Positions 1 to 10,305 of a stretch of DNA of 64,000 nucleotides are shown piece by piece. The DNA is from Oscillospiraceae bacterium (GTDB lineage Bacteria > Bacillota > Clostridia > Oscillospirales > Oscillospiraceae): positions 1 to 64,000 of the forward strand of contig JAFWDQ010000003.1 of assembly GCA_017516065.1 (NCBI GenBank). Direction: 5' to 3'. A model generated the notes under the pieces. The model was not told where the DNA came from, searched no databases, and saw nothing but the letters and a program-made list of their open reading frames with translations. Position 1 is the first letter of the stretch; every line of letters begins with the position of its first letter. The translations under genes and the position numbers were made by a program.

Positions 1-64
1 CAACGTGACCGATAGTGCCGATGTTCACGTGGGGCTTTGTTCTTTCAAATTTCTGCTTCGCCAT
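1..64 (-). CDS. tuf: Elongation factor Tu, N-terminal fragment (cut by window edge)
   Basis: Only the first 21 codons lie inside the window. They read MAKQKFERTKPHVNIGTIGH and then V, the invariant EF-Tu N-terminus that leads into the G1 loop. The ATG at 64 follows a strong GGAGG with about 8 nt spacing. The gene is the last cistron of the str operon (rpsL-rpsG-fusA-tuf), which is the usual order in Firmicutes, and it also has a promoter of its own in the 97-nt gap after fusA. The protein delivers aminoacyl-tRNA to the ribosome. The identity is secure despite the truncation, because both the residues and the position fit. Confidence 0.93.
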   Translation of the reverse strand, partial: MAKQKFERTKPHVNIGTIGHV

Positions 65-121
65 TGATGTTTCCTCCTTATATTAAATCTTACATATTTT
101 CGTTCGATGCGGTTTTGCTGT

Positions 122-150
122 ATTGTATCGGAAATCCCCGAAAAAAGCAA
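122..150 (-). promoter_or_regulatory. Probable sigma-A promoter for tuf, overlapping an inverted repeat
   Basis: On the minus strand, TTGCTT (150-145), a 17-nt spacer and TACAAT (127-122) lie 58 nt before the tuf start. The -35 and spacer sit within a perfect 9-bp inverted repeat, GAAATCCCC at 131-139 against GGGGATTTC at 152-160. No good T-run follows the repeat. It may attenuate read-through from fusA or influence promoter access. Confidence 0.55.
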
Positions 151-160
151 GGGGGATTTC

Positions 161-2248
161 TTAAAAAGTTCGCGCCCCGCCTCTGGCGTCAAGCATTTTT
201 TCCTGCAGAGACTTGGGCAGTTCCACATAGTGGCTCGGTTCCATGGTGTACTGGCCCCGGCCCTGGGTTTTGGAGCGCATGTCCGTGGCGTAGCCGAACA
301 TCTCGGACAGCGGCACGAACGCGTCGATCTGCTGGGCGCCGGGCCGGGCCTCCATGCCCTGGATCTGGCCGCGGCGGGCGTTCAGGTCGCCGATCACGTC
401 GCCCATATACTCCTCCGGCACGATGACGGAGACCTTCATGATGGGCTCTATCAGCACGGGATCCGCCTTCTTGCAGGCCTCCTTGAAGGCCATGGAGCCG
501 GCGATCTTGAAGGCCATATCAGAGGAGTCCACCTCGTGGAAGGAGCCGTCCAGCAGCGTTACCTTCACGTCCACCACCGGGTAGCCGGCCAGTACGCCGG
601 CCTGCATGGCGCCGCGGATACCCTCGTCCACCGCGGGGATGAACTCCTTGGGGATGGCGCCGCCGGTGATCTTGTCGATAAACTCGTAGCCCTTGCCGGA
701 CTCGTTGGGCTCCACCTGGATCTTGACGTGGCCGAACTGGCCGTGGCCGCCGGTCTGACGGGAATAGCGGGTCTCCTGGACCACGCTCTTTCGGATCGTC
801 TCCTTGTAGGCCACCTGGGGCGCGCCCACGTTGGCCTCCACCCGGAACTCACGGAGCAACCGATCCACGATGATCTCCAGATGGAGCTCACCCATGCCGG
901 CGATAATGGTCTGACCGGTCTCGGTGTCCGTATATGTCTTGAAGGTGGGGTCCTCCTCGGCGAGGCGGACCAGCGCCAGGGTCATCTTCTCCTGACCGGC
1001 CTTGGTCTTGGGCTCGATGGCCACGCGGATGACCGGCTCGGGGAAGCTCATGGACTCCAGAATGATGGGATGTTTCCCGTCGCAGAGCGTATCGCCTGTG
1101 GTGGTGTGCTTCAGGCCGACCACGGCGGCGATGTCGCCGGAGTAGACGGTCTGGATATCCTCCCGGTGATTGGCGTGCATCTGCAGGATGCGGGTCATCC
1201 GCTCTTTCTCGTCCTTGGTACTGTTGAGGATCGAGGCGCCCTTTTCCAGAGAGCCGGAGTAGACCCGAATGAAGGTCAGCCGGCCCACATGGGGGTCCGT
1301 CACGATCTTGAAGGCCAGAGCGGAAAACGGCGCGGAATCGTCGGCGGGACGGCTCTCCTCGGTCTCCTTCTTCGGATGGATGCCCGTGATATGGGGCACG
1401 TCCAGAGGCGACGGGAGATAGTCCACAATGGCGTCCAGCAGCTTCTGCACTCCCTTATTTTTATAGGAGGTGCCGCAGGTGACAGGGATCATTTTGACCG
1501 CGACCGTGGCGGCCCGGATGGCGCGGCGGATGGACTCTGTGGGGATCTTCTCGCCCTCCAGATACTTCTCCATGATCTCGTCGTCGAAATCCGACACGGC
1601 CTCCAGCAGCTTGACCCGGTACTCTTTGGCCAGATCCAGCATGTCCTCGGGGATCTCCTCCACCCGCATGTCGGTGCCCAGGTCGTCGTAGTACACGTCG
1701 GCCTTCATCTCCACCAGGTCGATGATGCCCCGGAAGTCGGCCTCCCGGCCGATGGGCAGCTGGATGGGTACGGCGTTGCACTTGAGCCGGTCATAGATCA
1801 TGTCCAGCACGTGGTAGAAGTCCGCGCCCATGATGTCCATCTTGTTGACGTAGACCATGCGGGGCACGCCGTAGTGGTCGGCCTGCCTCCAGACCGTCTC
1901 GGACTGGGGCTCCACACCGCCCTTGGCGCACAGCACGGTCACGGAACCGTCCAGCACGCGCAGGGAACGCTCCACCTCCACGGTGAAGTCCACGTGACCC
2001 GGCGTGTCGATGATGTTGATCCGGTGGTCCCGCCAGAAACAGGTGGTGGCGGCAGACGTGATGGTGATGCCCCGCTCCTGCTCCTGAGCCATGTAGTCCA
2101 TGGTCGCGGTGCCCTCGTGGGTCTCACCCATCTTGTAGTTGACGCCTGTGTAGTACAGGATCCGTTCCGTGGTCGTGGTCTTGCCCGCGTCGATGTGGGC
2201 CATGATGCCGATATTTCTCGTTTTTTCTAATGAAACCTGCCTTGGCAT
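161..2248 (-). CDS. fusA: Elongation factor G
   Basis: This is the translocation GTPase of the ribosome, 695 aa, the usual length for EF-G. The G1 loop [15 protein letters not shown] lies at about residues 16-30. The G3 region [20 protein letters not shown] and the G4 motif NKMD are also present, followed by domains II-V including the domain IV/V block ending near the C-terminus. The start was placed at the second Met ([14 protein letters not shown]) because AGGAG lies 6 nt before it. The upstream in-frame Met would add nine residues that match nothing in the family. The gene lies 87 nt downstream of rpsG in the str operon and ahead of tuf. No anomaly was seen. Confidence 0.97.
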   Translation of the reverse strand: MPRQVSLEKTRNIGIMAHIDAGKTTTTERILYYTGVNYKMGETHEGTATMDYMAQEQERGITITSAATTCFWRDHRINIIDTPGHVDFTVEVERSLRVLDGSVTVLCAKGGVEPQSETVWRQADHYGVPRMVYVNKMDIMGADFYHVLDMIYDRLKCNAVPIQLPIGREADFRGIIDLVEMKADVYYDDLGTDMRVEEIPEDMLDLAKEYRVKLLEAVSDFDDEIMEKYLEGEKIPTESIRRAIRAATVAVKMIPVTCGTSYKNKGVQKLLDAIVDYLPSPLDVPHITGIHPKKETEESRPADDSAPFSALAFKIVTDPHVGRLTFIRVYSGSLEKGASILNSTKDEKERMTRILQMHANHREDIQTVYSGDIAAVVGLKHTTTGDTLCDGKHPIILESMSFPEPVIRVAIEPKTKAGQEKMTLALVRLAEEDPTFKTYTDTETGQTIIAGMGELHLEIIVDRLLREFRVEANVGAPQVAYKETIRKSVVQETRYSRQTGGHGQFGHVKIQVEPNESGKGYEFIDKITGGAIPKEFIPAVDEGIRGAMQAGVLAGYPVVDVKVTLLDGSFHEVDSSDMAFKIAGSMAFKEACKKADPVLIEPIMKVSVIVPEEYMGDVIGDLNARRGQIQGMEARPGAQQIDAFVPLSEMFGYATDMRSKTQGRGQYTMEPSHYVELPKSLQEKMLDARGGARTF

Positions 2249-2335
2249 AATCCGCTCCTGTTCTCTCGCCGGCATATTGGATGCCGATTCGCTGTTTTTT
2301 CTGCCCGGAAAACCGGGAAAAAGACCGCGGATCTC

Positions 2336-2806
2336 TTACCAGCGATAGTGGGCGAAGGCCTTGTTGGACTCGGCCATCTTATGAGTGTCTTCTCTCTTCT
2401 TCACGGCGCTGCCGGTGTTGTTGGCAGCGTCCATCAGCTCGCCGGCCAGACGCTCTTTCATCGTCTTCTCGCTGCGGGCGCGGGCATAGTTGGTCAGCCA
2501 GCGCAGGCCCAGAGTCTGACGACGCTCGGGCCGGACCTCGATGGGCACCTGGTAGGTGGCGCCGCCCACACGGCGGGCCTTGACCTCCAGAGCCGGCATG
2601 ATGTTCTCCATAGCGGTGGTGAAGACCTCCAGGGGATCCTGGTTCATCTTCTCCTTCACGATGTCGAAAGCGCCGTACACCACCTTCTGCGCCACGCCCT
2701 TCTTACCGTCGAGCATGATGCTGTTGATGAGCTTGGTCACCAGCACGGAGTGGTACACAGGATCCGGCAGGATCTCGCGCTTTGATACATTACCTCTTCT
2801 CGGCAC
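2336..2806 (-). CDS. rpsG: 30S ribosomal protein S7
   Basis: This is a primary 16S rRNA binding protein that organises the 30S head. From the GTG at 2806 it has 156 residues, the standard S7 length, and begins [26 protein letters not shown] lies 8 nt before this GTG. The upstream in-frame ATG codons would add eleven residues foreign to the family. The C-terminal segment [14 protein letters not shown] is typical of S7. It sits between rpsL and fusA in the str operon. In other bacteria S7 autoregulates the operon by binding the rpsL-rpsG spacer. That spacer is 132 nt here, long enough to hold such a site, but I did not identify one. Confidence 0.97.
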   Translation of the reverse strand: MPRRGNVSKREILPDPVYHSVLVTKLINSIMLDGKKGVAQKVVYGAFDIVKEKMNQDPLEVFTTAMENIMPALEVKARRVGGATYQVPIEVRPERRQTLGLRWLTNYARARSEKTMKERLAGELMDAANNTGSAVKKREDTHKMAESNKAFAHYRW

Positions 2807-2938
2807 GTTACTTCCCTCCTTCATATAAGATGATTTCATCGGTACTCGAAAGCGTGCCTGCTTCCGTTGTGCCCCGAGGTTTACGGTATATAATCTATGT
2901 TATAAACGAAAACAACAGGGCTCTGCTGTAGACTGGAA

Positions 2939-3355
2939 TTACTTCTTCTTGGGCTTCTTGGCGCCGTACTTGGAGCGGGCCTGCATCCGGCCCTGTACGC
3001 CCTGGGTATCCAGAGTGCCGCGAATGATGTGGTAACGCACGCCGGGCAGGTCCTTGACACGGCCGCCGCGGATGGTAACCACGGAGTGCTCCTGCAGGTT
3101 GTGTCCGACGCCGGGGATATAGGCGGTGACCTCGTAGCCGTTGGTCAGACGTACACGGGCGATCTTCCGCAGTGCGGAATTCGGCTTCTTCGGGGTGGAC
3201 GTACGGACCGCTGTGCACACGCCGCGCTTCTGCGGAGAAGGCAGATTCGTCTCCTTGTTCTTCAGGGTGTTGAAGCCCTTCTGCATGGCGGGAGAGTTGG
3301 ACTTGTAGGTCGCCTGCTGACGCCCCTTGCGTACCAGCTGGTTAAATGTAGGCAT
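2939..3355 (-). CDS. rpsL: 30S ribosomal protein S12
   Basis: This is the decoding-centre protein, 138 aa, with the conserved blocks [11 protein letters not shown] and [17 protein letters not shown]. The lysine in TPKKPNSA, where streptomycin-resistance substitutions commonly occur, is the wild-type residue. The N-terminal insert (about residues 25-42) is the longer Firmicutes form. The ATG follows AAGGAGG with 7 nt spacing. It is the first gene of the str operon, preceded by a leader of about 160 nt containing a hairpin and a near-consensus promoter. Confidence 0.97.
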   Translation of the reverse strand: MPTFNQLVRKGRQQATYKSNSPAMQKGFNTLKNKETNLPSPQKRGVCTAVRTSTPKKPNSALRKIARVRLTNGYEVTAYIPGVGHNLQEHSVVTIRGGRVKDLPGVRYHIIRGTLDTQGVQGRMQARSKYGAKKPKKK

Positions 3356-3484
3356 GGTGTTCCTCCTTTCTTCCGTATTTGTTATATTTTAACCGCTTCA
3401 TCCGGGGATGATACGGCCAAAATCGGGCTTTGCGCCGGGCCTTTTCCCCTTCACGGGCGGCTCTGCGGCGCACACGAAACACGC

Positions 3485-3507
3485 CCTCCGGTTTTTTCGC
3501 CGGAGGC
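3485..3507 (-). other. Hairpin near the 5' end of the str-operon leader
   Basis: Inverted repeat CCTCCGG / CCGGAGG with an 8-nt A-rich loop. It starts within about 15-20 nt of the predicted transcription start. No T-run follows on the minus strand, so it is not a terminator. A 5' stabilising or regulatory stem is possible, but the sequence does not decide this. Confidence 0.4.
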
Positions 3508-3525
3508 ATGTCGGTACAGCGTGAT

Positions 3526-3555
3526 ATTATAGCACAAGCGTATGCGCCCCGTCAA
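3526..3555 (-). promoter_or_regulatory. Str operon promoter (rpsL-rpsG-fusA-tuf)
   Basis: Minus strand: TTGACG (3555-3550), 18-nt spacer, perfect TATAAT (3531-3526). This is one of the strongest sigma-A-type promoters in the window, as expected for translation genes. It starts about 35 nt after the end of the upstream DUF815 gene. Confidence 0.8.
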
Positions 3556-3589
3556 GAGGGCGGCCGCCTATTTTTTCAAAGGTTTTTCC

Positions 3590-4879
3590 TTATTCGCCGT
3601 CCTGTTCCCCGGCGCTGTCATCCCGTCCCGCCAGGGCCAGGATGAACTGCTCCGCCGTGCGCCCGGAGACGCCGCCGTGACGGATCTCCCACTCGTCGGC
3701 CCGCCGCAGCAGCTCCTCCCCCGCCGGGTCCGTCACGCCGTAACGCCGGGCCAGGCTCTCCACGATGCCGTGGTACTCCTGCCGGGCCGGGGTATCGAAG
3801 CGGATGGCCACGCCGAAGCGCTCGGCCAGGGACAGCTTCTCCTCCATGGTGTCGGAACGGTGGATGTCCCCGTCGTGCTCCATATCGCTGCGGTCGCTCC
3901 AGAGCTCCCGGATCAGATGACGGCGGTTGGAGGTGGCGTACAGCAGCACGTTCTCCGGCCGGGTCTCGATGCCGCCCTCGATGACGGCCTTGAGGAATTT
4001 GTACTCCGTCTCGTCCTCCTCGAAGGACAGGTCGTCCAGCATCAGGATGAACCGGTGCCGGCGCTCCCGCAGCAGCTCCATGAGGTCGAACAGCTCCTGG
4101 AACTGATACCGGTGCACCTCTACCATCCGCAGGTCCCGGTCCCCGTATTCCCGGAGCAGGGCCCGGATGCAGGAGGATTTGCCGGTGCCGCTGTCGCCGT
4201 AGAGCAGCACGTTGTTGGCGGTGTGGCCTGCCAGGAAGGCCTCCGTGTTGGCCCGGAGCGCCTGCTTCTGCTCCTCGTAGCCTACGATGTCGTCCAGAGT
4301 CCCGGCGTCCGGGAACCGAACGGGCCTGAGCTTCCCGTCCCGGTACCGGAAGGCCCGGTACAGAGCCAGGTCGCCGACGCCGTACTCCCGGTAGCTGGCA
4401 ACGGTCTCCCGGAGCATCCCGGCGGCGTCCTTCGTCTGCTCCAGCCGCTCCGTCAGGTCCCGGATCAGCGCGCCGGCCTCGTCCCCCTCCTCGGGGGACT
4501 GGAAATCCTCCATCATGGCCAGACAGCCGGTGCCCAGTGCCGCCTCCAGCGGGGCAAAGTCAAAGTCAAACAGCCGGCGCAGGATCCGGAAATCCCGCTC
4601 CGCCATGTGCAGCAGCGTCCCGGAGGGGTCCTGCCGCTCACACAGAAGGCTGAAGGGGTTTTCATGGGTCAGCAGATACAGGGCGATGTAGTTGTGCCAC
4701 ACGCTGCCCCGGAAGCTGAACCGGGCCGCCAGCTGCAGCAGCCGGCGCAGTTCCGTGAAGAGGTCCTTGGTCCGCTGCTGGGGCTGCTCCAGGATCCGGC
4801 CGCCGGCCAGCAGTGACATCCGCGAGAGGATGCTGTCGCCCTCGCCGCCGCCGTAGAGCAATAGTTCGTTTTGCCGCAT
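3590..4879 (-). CDS. DUF815-family AAA+ ATPase
   Basis: Predicted 429-aa cytoplasmic P-loop ATPase. Walker A is GDSGTGKSS at about residue 228 and Walker B is FILMLDDLSFEEDE at about 278. An R-rich sensor region near YATSNRRHLIREL is also present. The N-terminal 180 residues are helical and specific to the family. The architecture matches the DUF815 group of AAA+ proteins, whose substrate is not known to me. ATG at 4879 follows AAGGAG. It ends 35 nt before the str promoter and begins 13 nt after ilvD ends, so it may be co-transcribed with the ilv operon. No firm role can be assigned. Confidence 0.8.
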   Translation of the reverse strand: MRQNELLLYGGGEGDSILSRMSLLAGGRILEQPQQRTKDLFTELRRLLQLAARFSFRGSVWHNYIALYLLTHENPFSLLCERQDPSGTLLHMAERDFRILRRLFDFDFAPLEAALGTGCLAMMEDFQSPEEGDEAGALIRDLTERLEQTKDAAGMLRETVASYREYGVGDLALYRAFRYRDGKLRPVRFPDAGTLDDIVGYEEQKQALRANTEAFLAGHTANNVLLYGDSGTGKSSCIRALLREYGDRDLRMVEVHRYQFQELFDLMELLRERRHRFILMLDDLSFEEDETEYKFLKAVIEGGIETRPENVLLYATSNRRHLIRELWSDRSDMEHDGDIHRSDTMEEKLSLAERFGVAIRFDTPARQEYHGIVESLARRYGVTDPAGEELLRRADEWEIRHGGVSGRTAEQFILALAGRDDSAGEQDGE

Positions 4880-4892
4880 GGTCGCTCCTTTC

Positions 4893-6557
4893 TCAGGTAC
4901 AGAGGATCGCGCCCTTGTCCGCAGAGGCCACCAGTTTGGCGTAACGGGCCAGACAGCCGGTCTGCACCTTGGGCGGCGGGCAGGTCCAGGCCGCCCGGCG
5001 GCGCTGGAGCTCCTCCTCCGGCACTGCCAGTTCGATGGTGCAGGCCGGGATGTTGATACGGATCAGGTCGCCGTCCTCCACCAGTCCGATCAGACCGCCG
5101 GCGGCGGCCTCGGGACTGACGTGGCCGATGGACGCGCCCCGGGTGGCGCCGGAGAACCGGCCGTCGGTGATCAGGGCCACGCTCTCCCCCAGGCCCATGC
5201 CGCAGATGGCGGAGGTGGGATTGAGCATCTCCCGCATGCCGGGACCGCCCCGGGGGCCCTCGTAGCGGATCACCACCACGTCGCCGGGCCTGATCTCCCT
5301 GCCGTAGATGGCGGCGATGGCGTCCTCCTCCGAGTCAAAGACCCGGGCGGGGCCCTCATGGACCATCATGGCCGGGTCCACAGCGGACTGCTTCACCACG
5401 CAGCCGTCGGGAGCCAGATTGCCCCGGAGCACGGCGATGCCGCCGTTCTCGGAATAGGGGTCGTCGACAGGCCGGATCAGGCTGGGATCCCGGTTCACCG
5501 CCCCGGCCAGGTTCTCCGCCACGGTCTTACCGGTGACGGTGAGCAGGCCGGTGTCCAGCAGACCGCGCTTCGTCAGCTCCTTCATCACGGCGTAGACGCC
5601 GCCGGCCCGGTCCAGGTCCTCCATGAAGGTGTCCCCGGCGGGAGCCAGATGACAGAGATTGGGGGTCCTGGCGCTGATGGCGTTGGCCTCCGACAGGTCG
5701 ATGGCCACGCCGGCCTCGTGGGCGATGGCGGGCAGATGGAGCATGGTGTTGGTGGAACAGCCCAGGGCCATATCCACCGTCTCGGCGTTGTGGAAGGCCG
5801 CCGGGGTCATGATGTCCCGGGGGCAGATATTTTTCTCAATGAGTTCCACGATCTTCATGCCTGTGTGCTTGGCCAGCCGCAGCCGGGCCGAGTACACGGC
5901 GGGGATGGTGCCGTTGCCGCCCAGGGCCATGCCCAGGGCCTCCGCCAGACAGTTCATGGAGTTGGCGGTGTACATGCCGGAGCAGGAGCCGCAACTGGGG
6001 CAGGCGTTCTCCTCATAGTCCCGCACCCCCGCCTCGTCCAGGGTCCCGGCGTGGTAGGCGCCTACGGCCTCGAACATGTGGGACAGGCAGGTCCGCCGTC
6101 CGTCCCGGAGATGGCCCGCCAGCATGGGGCCGCCGGAGCACAGGATGGAGGGGATGTTCAGCCGTGCCGCGGCCATCAGCAGACCCGGCACGTTCTTGTC
6201 GCAGTTGGGCACCAGCACCAGCCCGTCCAGCTGGTGGGCCAGAGCCATGGCCTCCGTGGAGTCGGCGATGAGCTCTCGGGTGACCAGGGAGTATTTCATG
6301 CCGATGTGGCCCATGGCGATGCCGTCGCACACGGCGATGGCGGGGAACACGATGGGAGTGCCCCCGGCCAGCCGGACGCCGTCCTTTACCGCGGCGGTGA
6401 TCTTGTCCAGGTTCATGTGGCCCGGTACGATCTCATTCCAGGAGCTGACGATGCCCACCAGAGGGCGGTCCATCTCCTCCTCGGTCAGGCCCAGGGCGTA
6501 CAGCAGACTGCGGTTGGGCGCACGCTCCACACCCGTTTTGATATTATCGGAACGCAT
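4893..6557 (-). CDS. ilvD: Dihydroxy-acid dehydratase
   Basis: Fe-S dehydratase of valine and isoleucine synthesis that converts 2,3-dihydroxy acids to 2-keto acids, 554 aa. Cluster-ligand regions are visible: PNCDKNVPG near residue 120, [17 protein letters not shown] near 190, and the conserved [20 protein letters not shown] near the C-terminus. Start chosen at [20 protein letters not shown] because GGAGA precedes it at good spacing. The 59 upstream in-frame codons look like read-through of the spacer. Last gene of the ilvBNCD operon, 76 nt after ilvC. Confidence 0.96.
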   Translation of the reverse strand: MRSDNIKTGVERAPNRSLLYALGLTEEEMDRPLVGIVSSWNEIVPGHMNLDKITAAVKDGVRLAGGTPIVFPAIAVCDGIAMGHIGMKYSLVTRELIADSTEAMALAHQLDGLVLVPNCDKNVPGLLMAAARLNIPSILCSGGPMLAGHLRDGRRTCLSHMFEAVGAYHAGTLDEAGVRDYEENACPSCGSCSGMYTANSMNCLAEALGMALGGNGTIPAVYSARLRLAKHTGMKIVELIEKNICPRDIMTPAAFHNAETVDMALGCSTNTMLHLPAIAHEAGVAIDLSEANAISARTPNLCHLAPAGDTFMEDLDRAGGVYAVMKELTKRGLLDTGLLTVTGKTVAENLAGAVNRDPSLIRPVDDPYSENGGIAVLRGNLAPDGCVVKQSAVDPAMMVHEGPARVFDSEEDAIAAIYGREIRPGDVVVIRYEGPRGGPGMREMLNPTSAICGMGLGESVALITDGRFSGATRGASIGHVSPEAAAGGLIGLVEDGDLIRINIPACTIELAVPEEELQRRRAAWTCPPPKVQTGCLARYAKLVASADKGAILCT

Positions 6558-6633
6558 GGCAACTTCTCCTTTTTCAGACAGCACAGGGGCGGCCGTTTTC
6601 CGCCGCCGCCCCTGCTGTGATCTCCGTATTCTG

Positions 6634-8185
<1,552 letters not shown>

Positions 8186-8199
8186 GACCGCTCCTCCTT

Positions 8200-9906
8200 T
8201 CAGTGGATCAGGAACTGGGTGATGGGGCTGCCGCCGCTGACCATGGGGCAGACCATCTCATCCATGTCGATGGTGCACTCGATGATATAGCCGTGGCCGC
8301 AGGCCAGGGCCTCCCGGACCGCCGCCTGCAGTTCCTCCACGTTGGTCACCCGGCGCCCCTGCAGCCCGTAGGCTGCCGCCAGGGCCACAAAGTCCGGTCC
8401 CCGGTCCAGGGTGGTCTGGCTGTACCGCTCGCCGCAGGTGAGGGTCTGCCACTGACGCACCATGCCCAGGGCGCCGTTGTTGAAGATGACGGTGATGACC
8501 GGGATGTCATAGTACTGCTCCGTGGCCAGCTCGTTGCAGTTCATGCGGAAACTGCCGTCGCCGGTGACGTGGAGCACCACCTTGTCCGGATTGCCCACCT
8601 TGGCCCCCATGGCCGCTCCCAGGCCGAAGCCCATGGCGCCGAAGCCGCCGGAGGTGATCAGCTGACCGGGATATTCGAAGTGGAAGTGCTGGATGGTCCA
8701 CATCTGATGCTGGCCCACGTCGGTGGCCACGATGGTGTCCCGGGGCAGCATGTCCACCAGCGTGCCCAGGACCTGCTTGGGCGAGAGAGTGGCATTGCTC
8801 TCGGCGTACTCCGTCTCCGTCTTGAAGGAGAAGACGTACTTCTTCCACTCGTCGTGGTTGGCGGGCTTGAGCCGCTCATTCACCAGCTGCAGGACCCGCT
8901 TGGCGTCGCCGACGATGTGGTGATAGGTCTCGACGTTCTTGTTGATCTCCGCCCGGTCGATGTCGATCTGGACGATCTTGGCCTGTTTGGCGAAGGTGGA
9001 TGGATCCAGCGCTACCCGGTCGGAGAACCGGCAGCCCACCGCCAGCAGCACGTCGCAGCCGCCGCAGGCCATGTTGGAGGCCTCGGAGCCGTGCATGCCG
9101 ATCATGCCGGTGACCAGAGGATGGCGGCCGGAGATGCCGCCGCCGCCCATGACGGTGACCGCCACCGGCGCGTCCAGCTTCTCCACCAGCTCCAGCATCT
9201 CCCGGTGGGCACGGCTGCGGACCACGCCGCCGCCGGTGATGATCAGGGGCTTTTCCGCGTTCTGCAGGATCTCCACCAGCTTGTCGATGTCGTCCGTGTC
9301 CGGCTTCGGGGGCCGGAAATCGTGGGAAGCGCGCTGCAGCAGCGCCGCCAGCCGTCCGTGGGAGGCGTGCTCCCGGCGGGGCAGGGACTCGAACTCCGTC
9401 ACCGCGCTGGTGACCTCCTTGACGATGTCGATGAGCACCGGGCCCGGCCGGCCGCTGCGGGCGATGGCGAAGGCCTCCCGGACGATGTCCGCCAGATCCT
9501 CCACCCGCTTGACCAGATAGTTGTTCTTGACGATGGGCAGCGTGACACCGGTGATGTCGATCTCCTGGAAGGAGTCCTTGCCCATGAGGAAGGTCTGGAC
9601 GTTGCAGGTGATGAAAACCACCGGCGAGGAGTCCATATGGGCCGTGGCGATGCCCGTGGTCAGATTGGTGCAGCCGGGGCCGGAGGTGGCGAAGCAGACG
9701 CCCACCTTGCCGGTGGCCCGGGCATAGCCGTCGGCGGCATGGGCCGCGCCCTGCTCATGGGCGGTGAGGATATGCCGGATCCTGTCCTTATACTGGTATA
9801 GGGCGTCGTAGACGTTGATGATGGTGCCGCCGGGGTACCCGAAGATGGTGTCCACCTCCTGTTCCAGCAGGCACTCCATTAAGATTTCAGAGCCGTTCTT
9901 CCGCAA
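8200..9906 (-). CDS. ilvB: Acetolactate synthase, large catalytic subunit (TTG start)
   Basis: TPP-dependent enzyme condensing pyruvate with pyruvate or 2-oxobutyrate, 568 aa. The catalytic Glu region AHEQGAAHAADGYARATGKVG and the FAD/central domain are present. The TPP motif begins GDGSFRMNCNELATEQ near residue 440 and ends in NN. The start is inferred to be the TTG at 9906, giving MRKNGSEILMECLLEQEVDT: GGGAG lies 8 nt upstream and the family begins just before this segment. The open frame runs 100 codons further up only because the attenuator leader lacks in-frame stops. First structural gene of ilvBNCD. Confidence 0.95.
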   Translation of the reverse strand: MRKNGSEILMECLLEQEVDTIFGYPGGTIINVYDALYQYKDRIRHILTAHEQGAAHAADGYARATGKVGVCFATSGPGCTNLTTGIATAHMDSSPVVFITCNVQTFLMGKDSFQEIDITGVTLPIVKNNYLVKRVEDLADIVREAFAIARSGRPGPVLIDIVKEVTSAVTEFESLPRREHASHGRLAALLQRASHDFRPPKPDTDDIDKLVEILQNAEKPLIITGGGVVRSRAHREMLELVEKLDAPVAVTVMGGGGISGRHPLVTGMIGMHGSEASNMACGGCDVLLAVGCRFSDRVALDPSTFAKQAKIVQIDIDRAEINKNVETYHHIVGDAKRVLQLVNERLKPANHDEWKKYVFSFKTETEYAESNATLSPKQVLGTLVDMLPRDTIVATDVGQHQMWTIQHFHFEYPGQLITSGGFGAMGFGLGAAMGAKVGNPDKVVLHVTGDGSFRMNCNELATEQYYDIPVITVIFNNGALGMVRQWQTLTCGERYSQTTLDRGPDFVALAAAYGLQGRRVTNVEELQAAVREALACGHGYIIECTIDMDEMVCPMVSGGSPITQFLIH

Positions 9907-9927
9907 GCTGACTACTCCCTTCCGATC

Positions 9928-9970
9928 AAAATGTAAAGGCCTGCGATCCGAAAAAGCCGGATCACAGGCC
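9928..9970 (-). terminator. Ilv attenuator terminator
   Basis: Minus strand: stem GGCCTGTGATCCG / CGGATCGCAGGCC with a single mismatch and a 7-nt loop, followed by TTTACATTTT, 22 nt before the ilvB TTG. It lies downstream of the leader-peptide ORF and upstream of the structural genes, the position of a classical attenuator. Its 5' arm contains GCCTGTG, which can alternatively pair with CACAGGC inside the leader ORF (see the antiterminator entry). Confidence 0.75.
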
Positions 9971-10063
9971 CGTATGCTTTCCACTGCACCGTATCCCGCC
10001 GGACACTTCGGTGCCGCCGGGTCATCTGCAAGCCGTCCTGTTTTTACGCACCGACAGCCTGTG
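9963..10063 (-). promoter_or_regulatory. Antiterminator pairing segments of the ilv attenuator
   Basis: CACAGGC (10063-10057, inside the last codons of the leader ORF) is perfectly complementary over 7 nt to GCCTGTG (9969-9963, the 5' arm of the terminator). The leader stop codon at 10046-10044 lies 10 nt past the first segment. A ribosome finishing the leader would cover that segment and allow termination. A ribosome stalled at the upstream Val/Ile/Leu codons would leave it free to disrupt the terminator. A further upstream segment, CACGACAG near 10151-10160, can pair with the region around CTGTCGGTG as a possible anti-antiterminator. The pairing is read from the sequence and the mechanism is inferred by analogy with enteric ilv leaders. 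Confidence 0.65.
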
Positions 10064-10172
10064 CGACCCGCATCACGCCGTGTGAAAACCCCTTTTCCGT
10101 GCATGGATGATCGAGTCGTACAATAATTACGACGGGGTTTCCCGCCTTGACTGTCGTGGCCGGATAACGCAT
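10044..10172 (-). CDS. Ilv leader peptide (42 aa, attenuation control)
   Basis: Short ORF begun by ATG at 10172 with GGGAGGTGA upstream. It encodes 42 residues whose codons 14-20 are Val-Val-Ile-Ile-Val-Arg-Leu (10113-10133), six branched-chain codons out of seven. The control run is itself a small palindrome: GTCGTA / TACGAC, with a 7-nt loop. Such runs sense charged tRNA levels in attenuation leaders of biosynthetic operons. The ORF ends just before the antiterminator/terminator region that precedes ilvB. No other function is likely for the peptide itself. At 42 residues it is somewhat longer than typical enteric leaders. Confidence 0.7.
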   Translation of the reverse strand: MRYPATTVKAGNPVVIIVRLDHPCTEKGFSHGVMRVAQAVGA

Positions 10173-10242
10173 GATAGGGGTCACCTCCCGACGTGCCGGA
10201 GGGCACGAAAAGTACTGAAAAACGCTATTATCGCTTTTTAAT

Positions 10243-10271
10243 AATTTACCACCCTTCCGGGCGCCTGTCAA
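10243..10271 (-). promoter_or_regulatory. Promoter of the ilvBNCD operon
   Basis: Minus strand: consensus TTGACA (10271-10266), 17-nt spacer, TAAATT (10248-10243). Initiation near 10236 gives a leader of about 330 nt containing the leader peptide and attenuator. It lies about 35 nt beyond the end of the SLH/GH25 gene. Confidence 0.8.
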
Positions 10272-10305
10272 TGCTTTTTTTCCGGTTTTGCAATTTCCGC
10301 CGCCG

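Noticed and set aside
107..2230. Plus-strand open frame of about 700 codons opposite fusA
   Set aside because: It mirrors the EF-G gene. The His/Leu/Gly/Asp-rich composition is typical of antisense frames in GC-rich genes, and no ribosome site or domain was seen.
9907..10242. T-box or other riboswitch upstream of ilvB
   Set aside because: No T-box consensus (AGGGTGGNACCGCG) or specifier-loop architecture was seen. The leader-peptide attenuator explains the region better.
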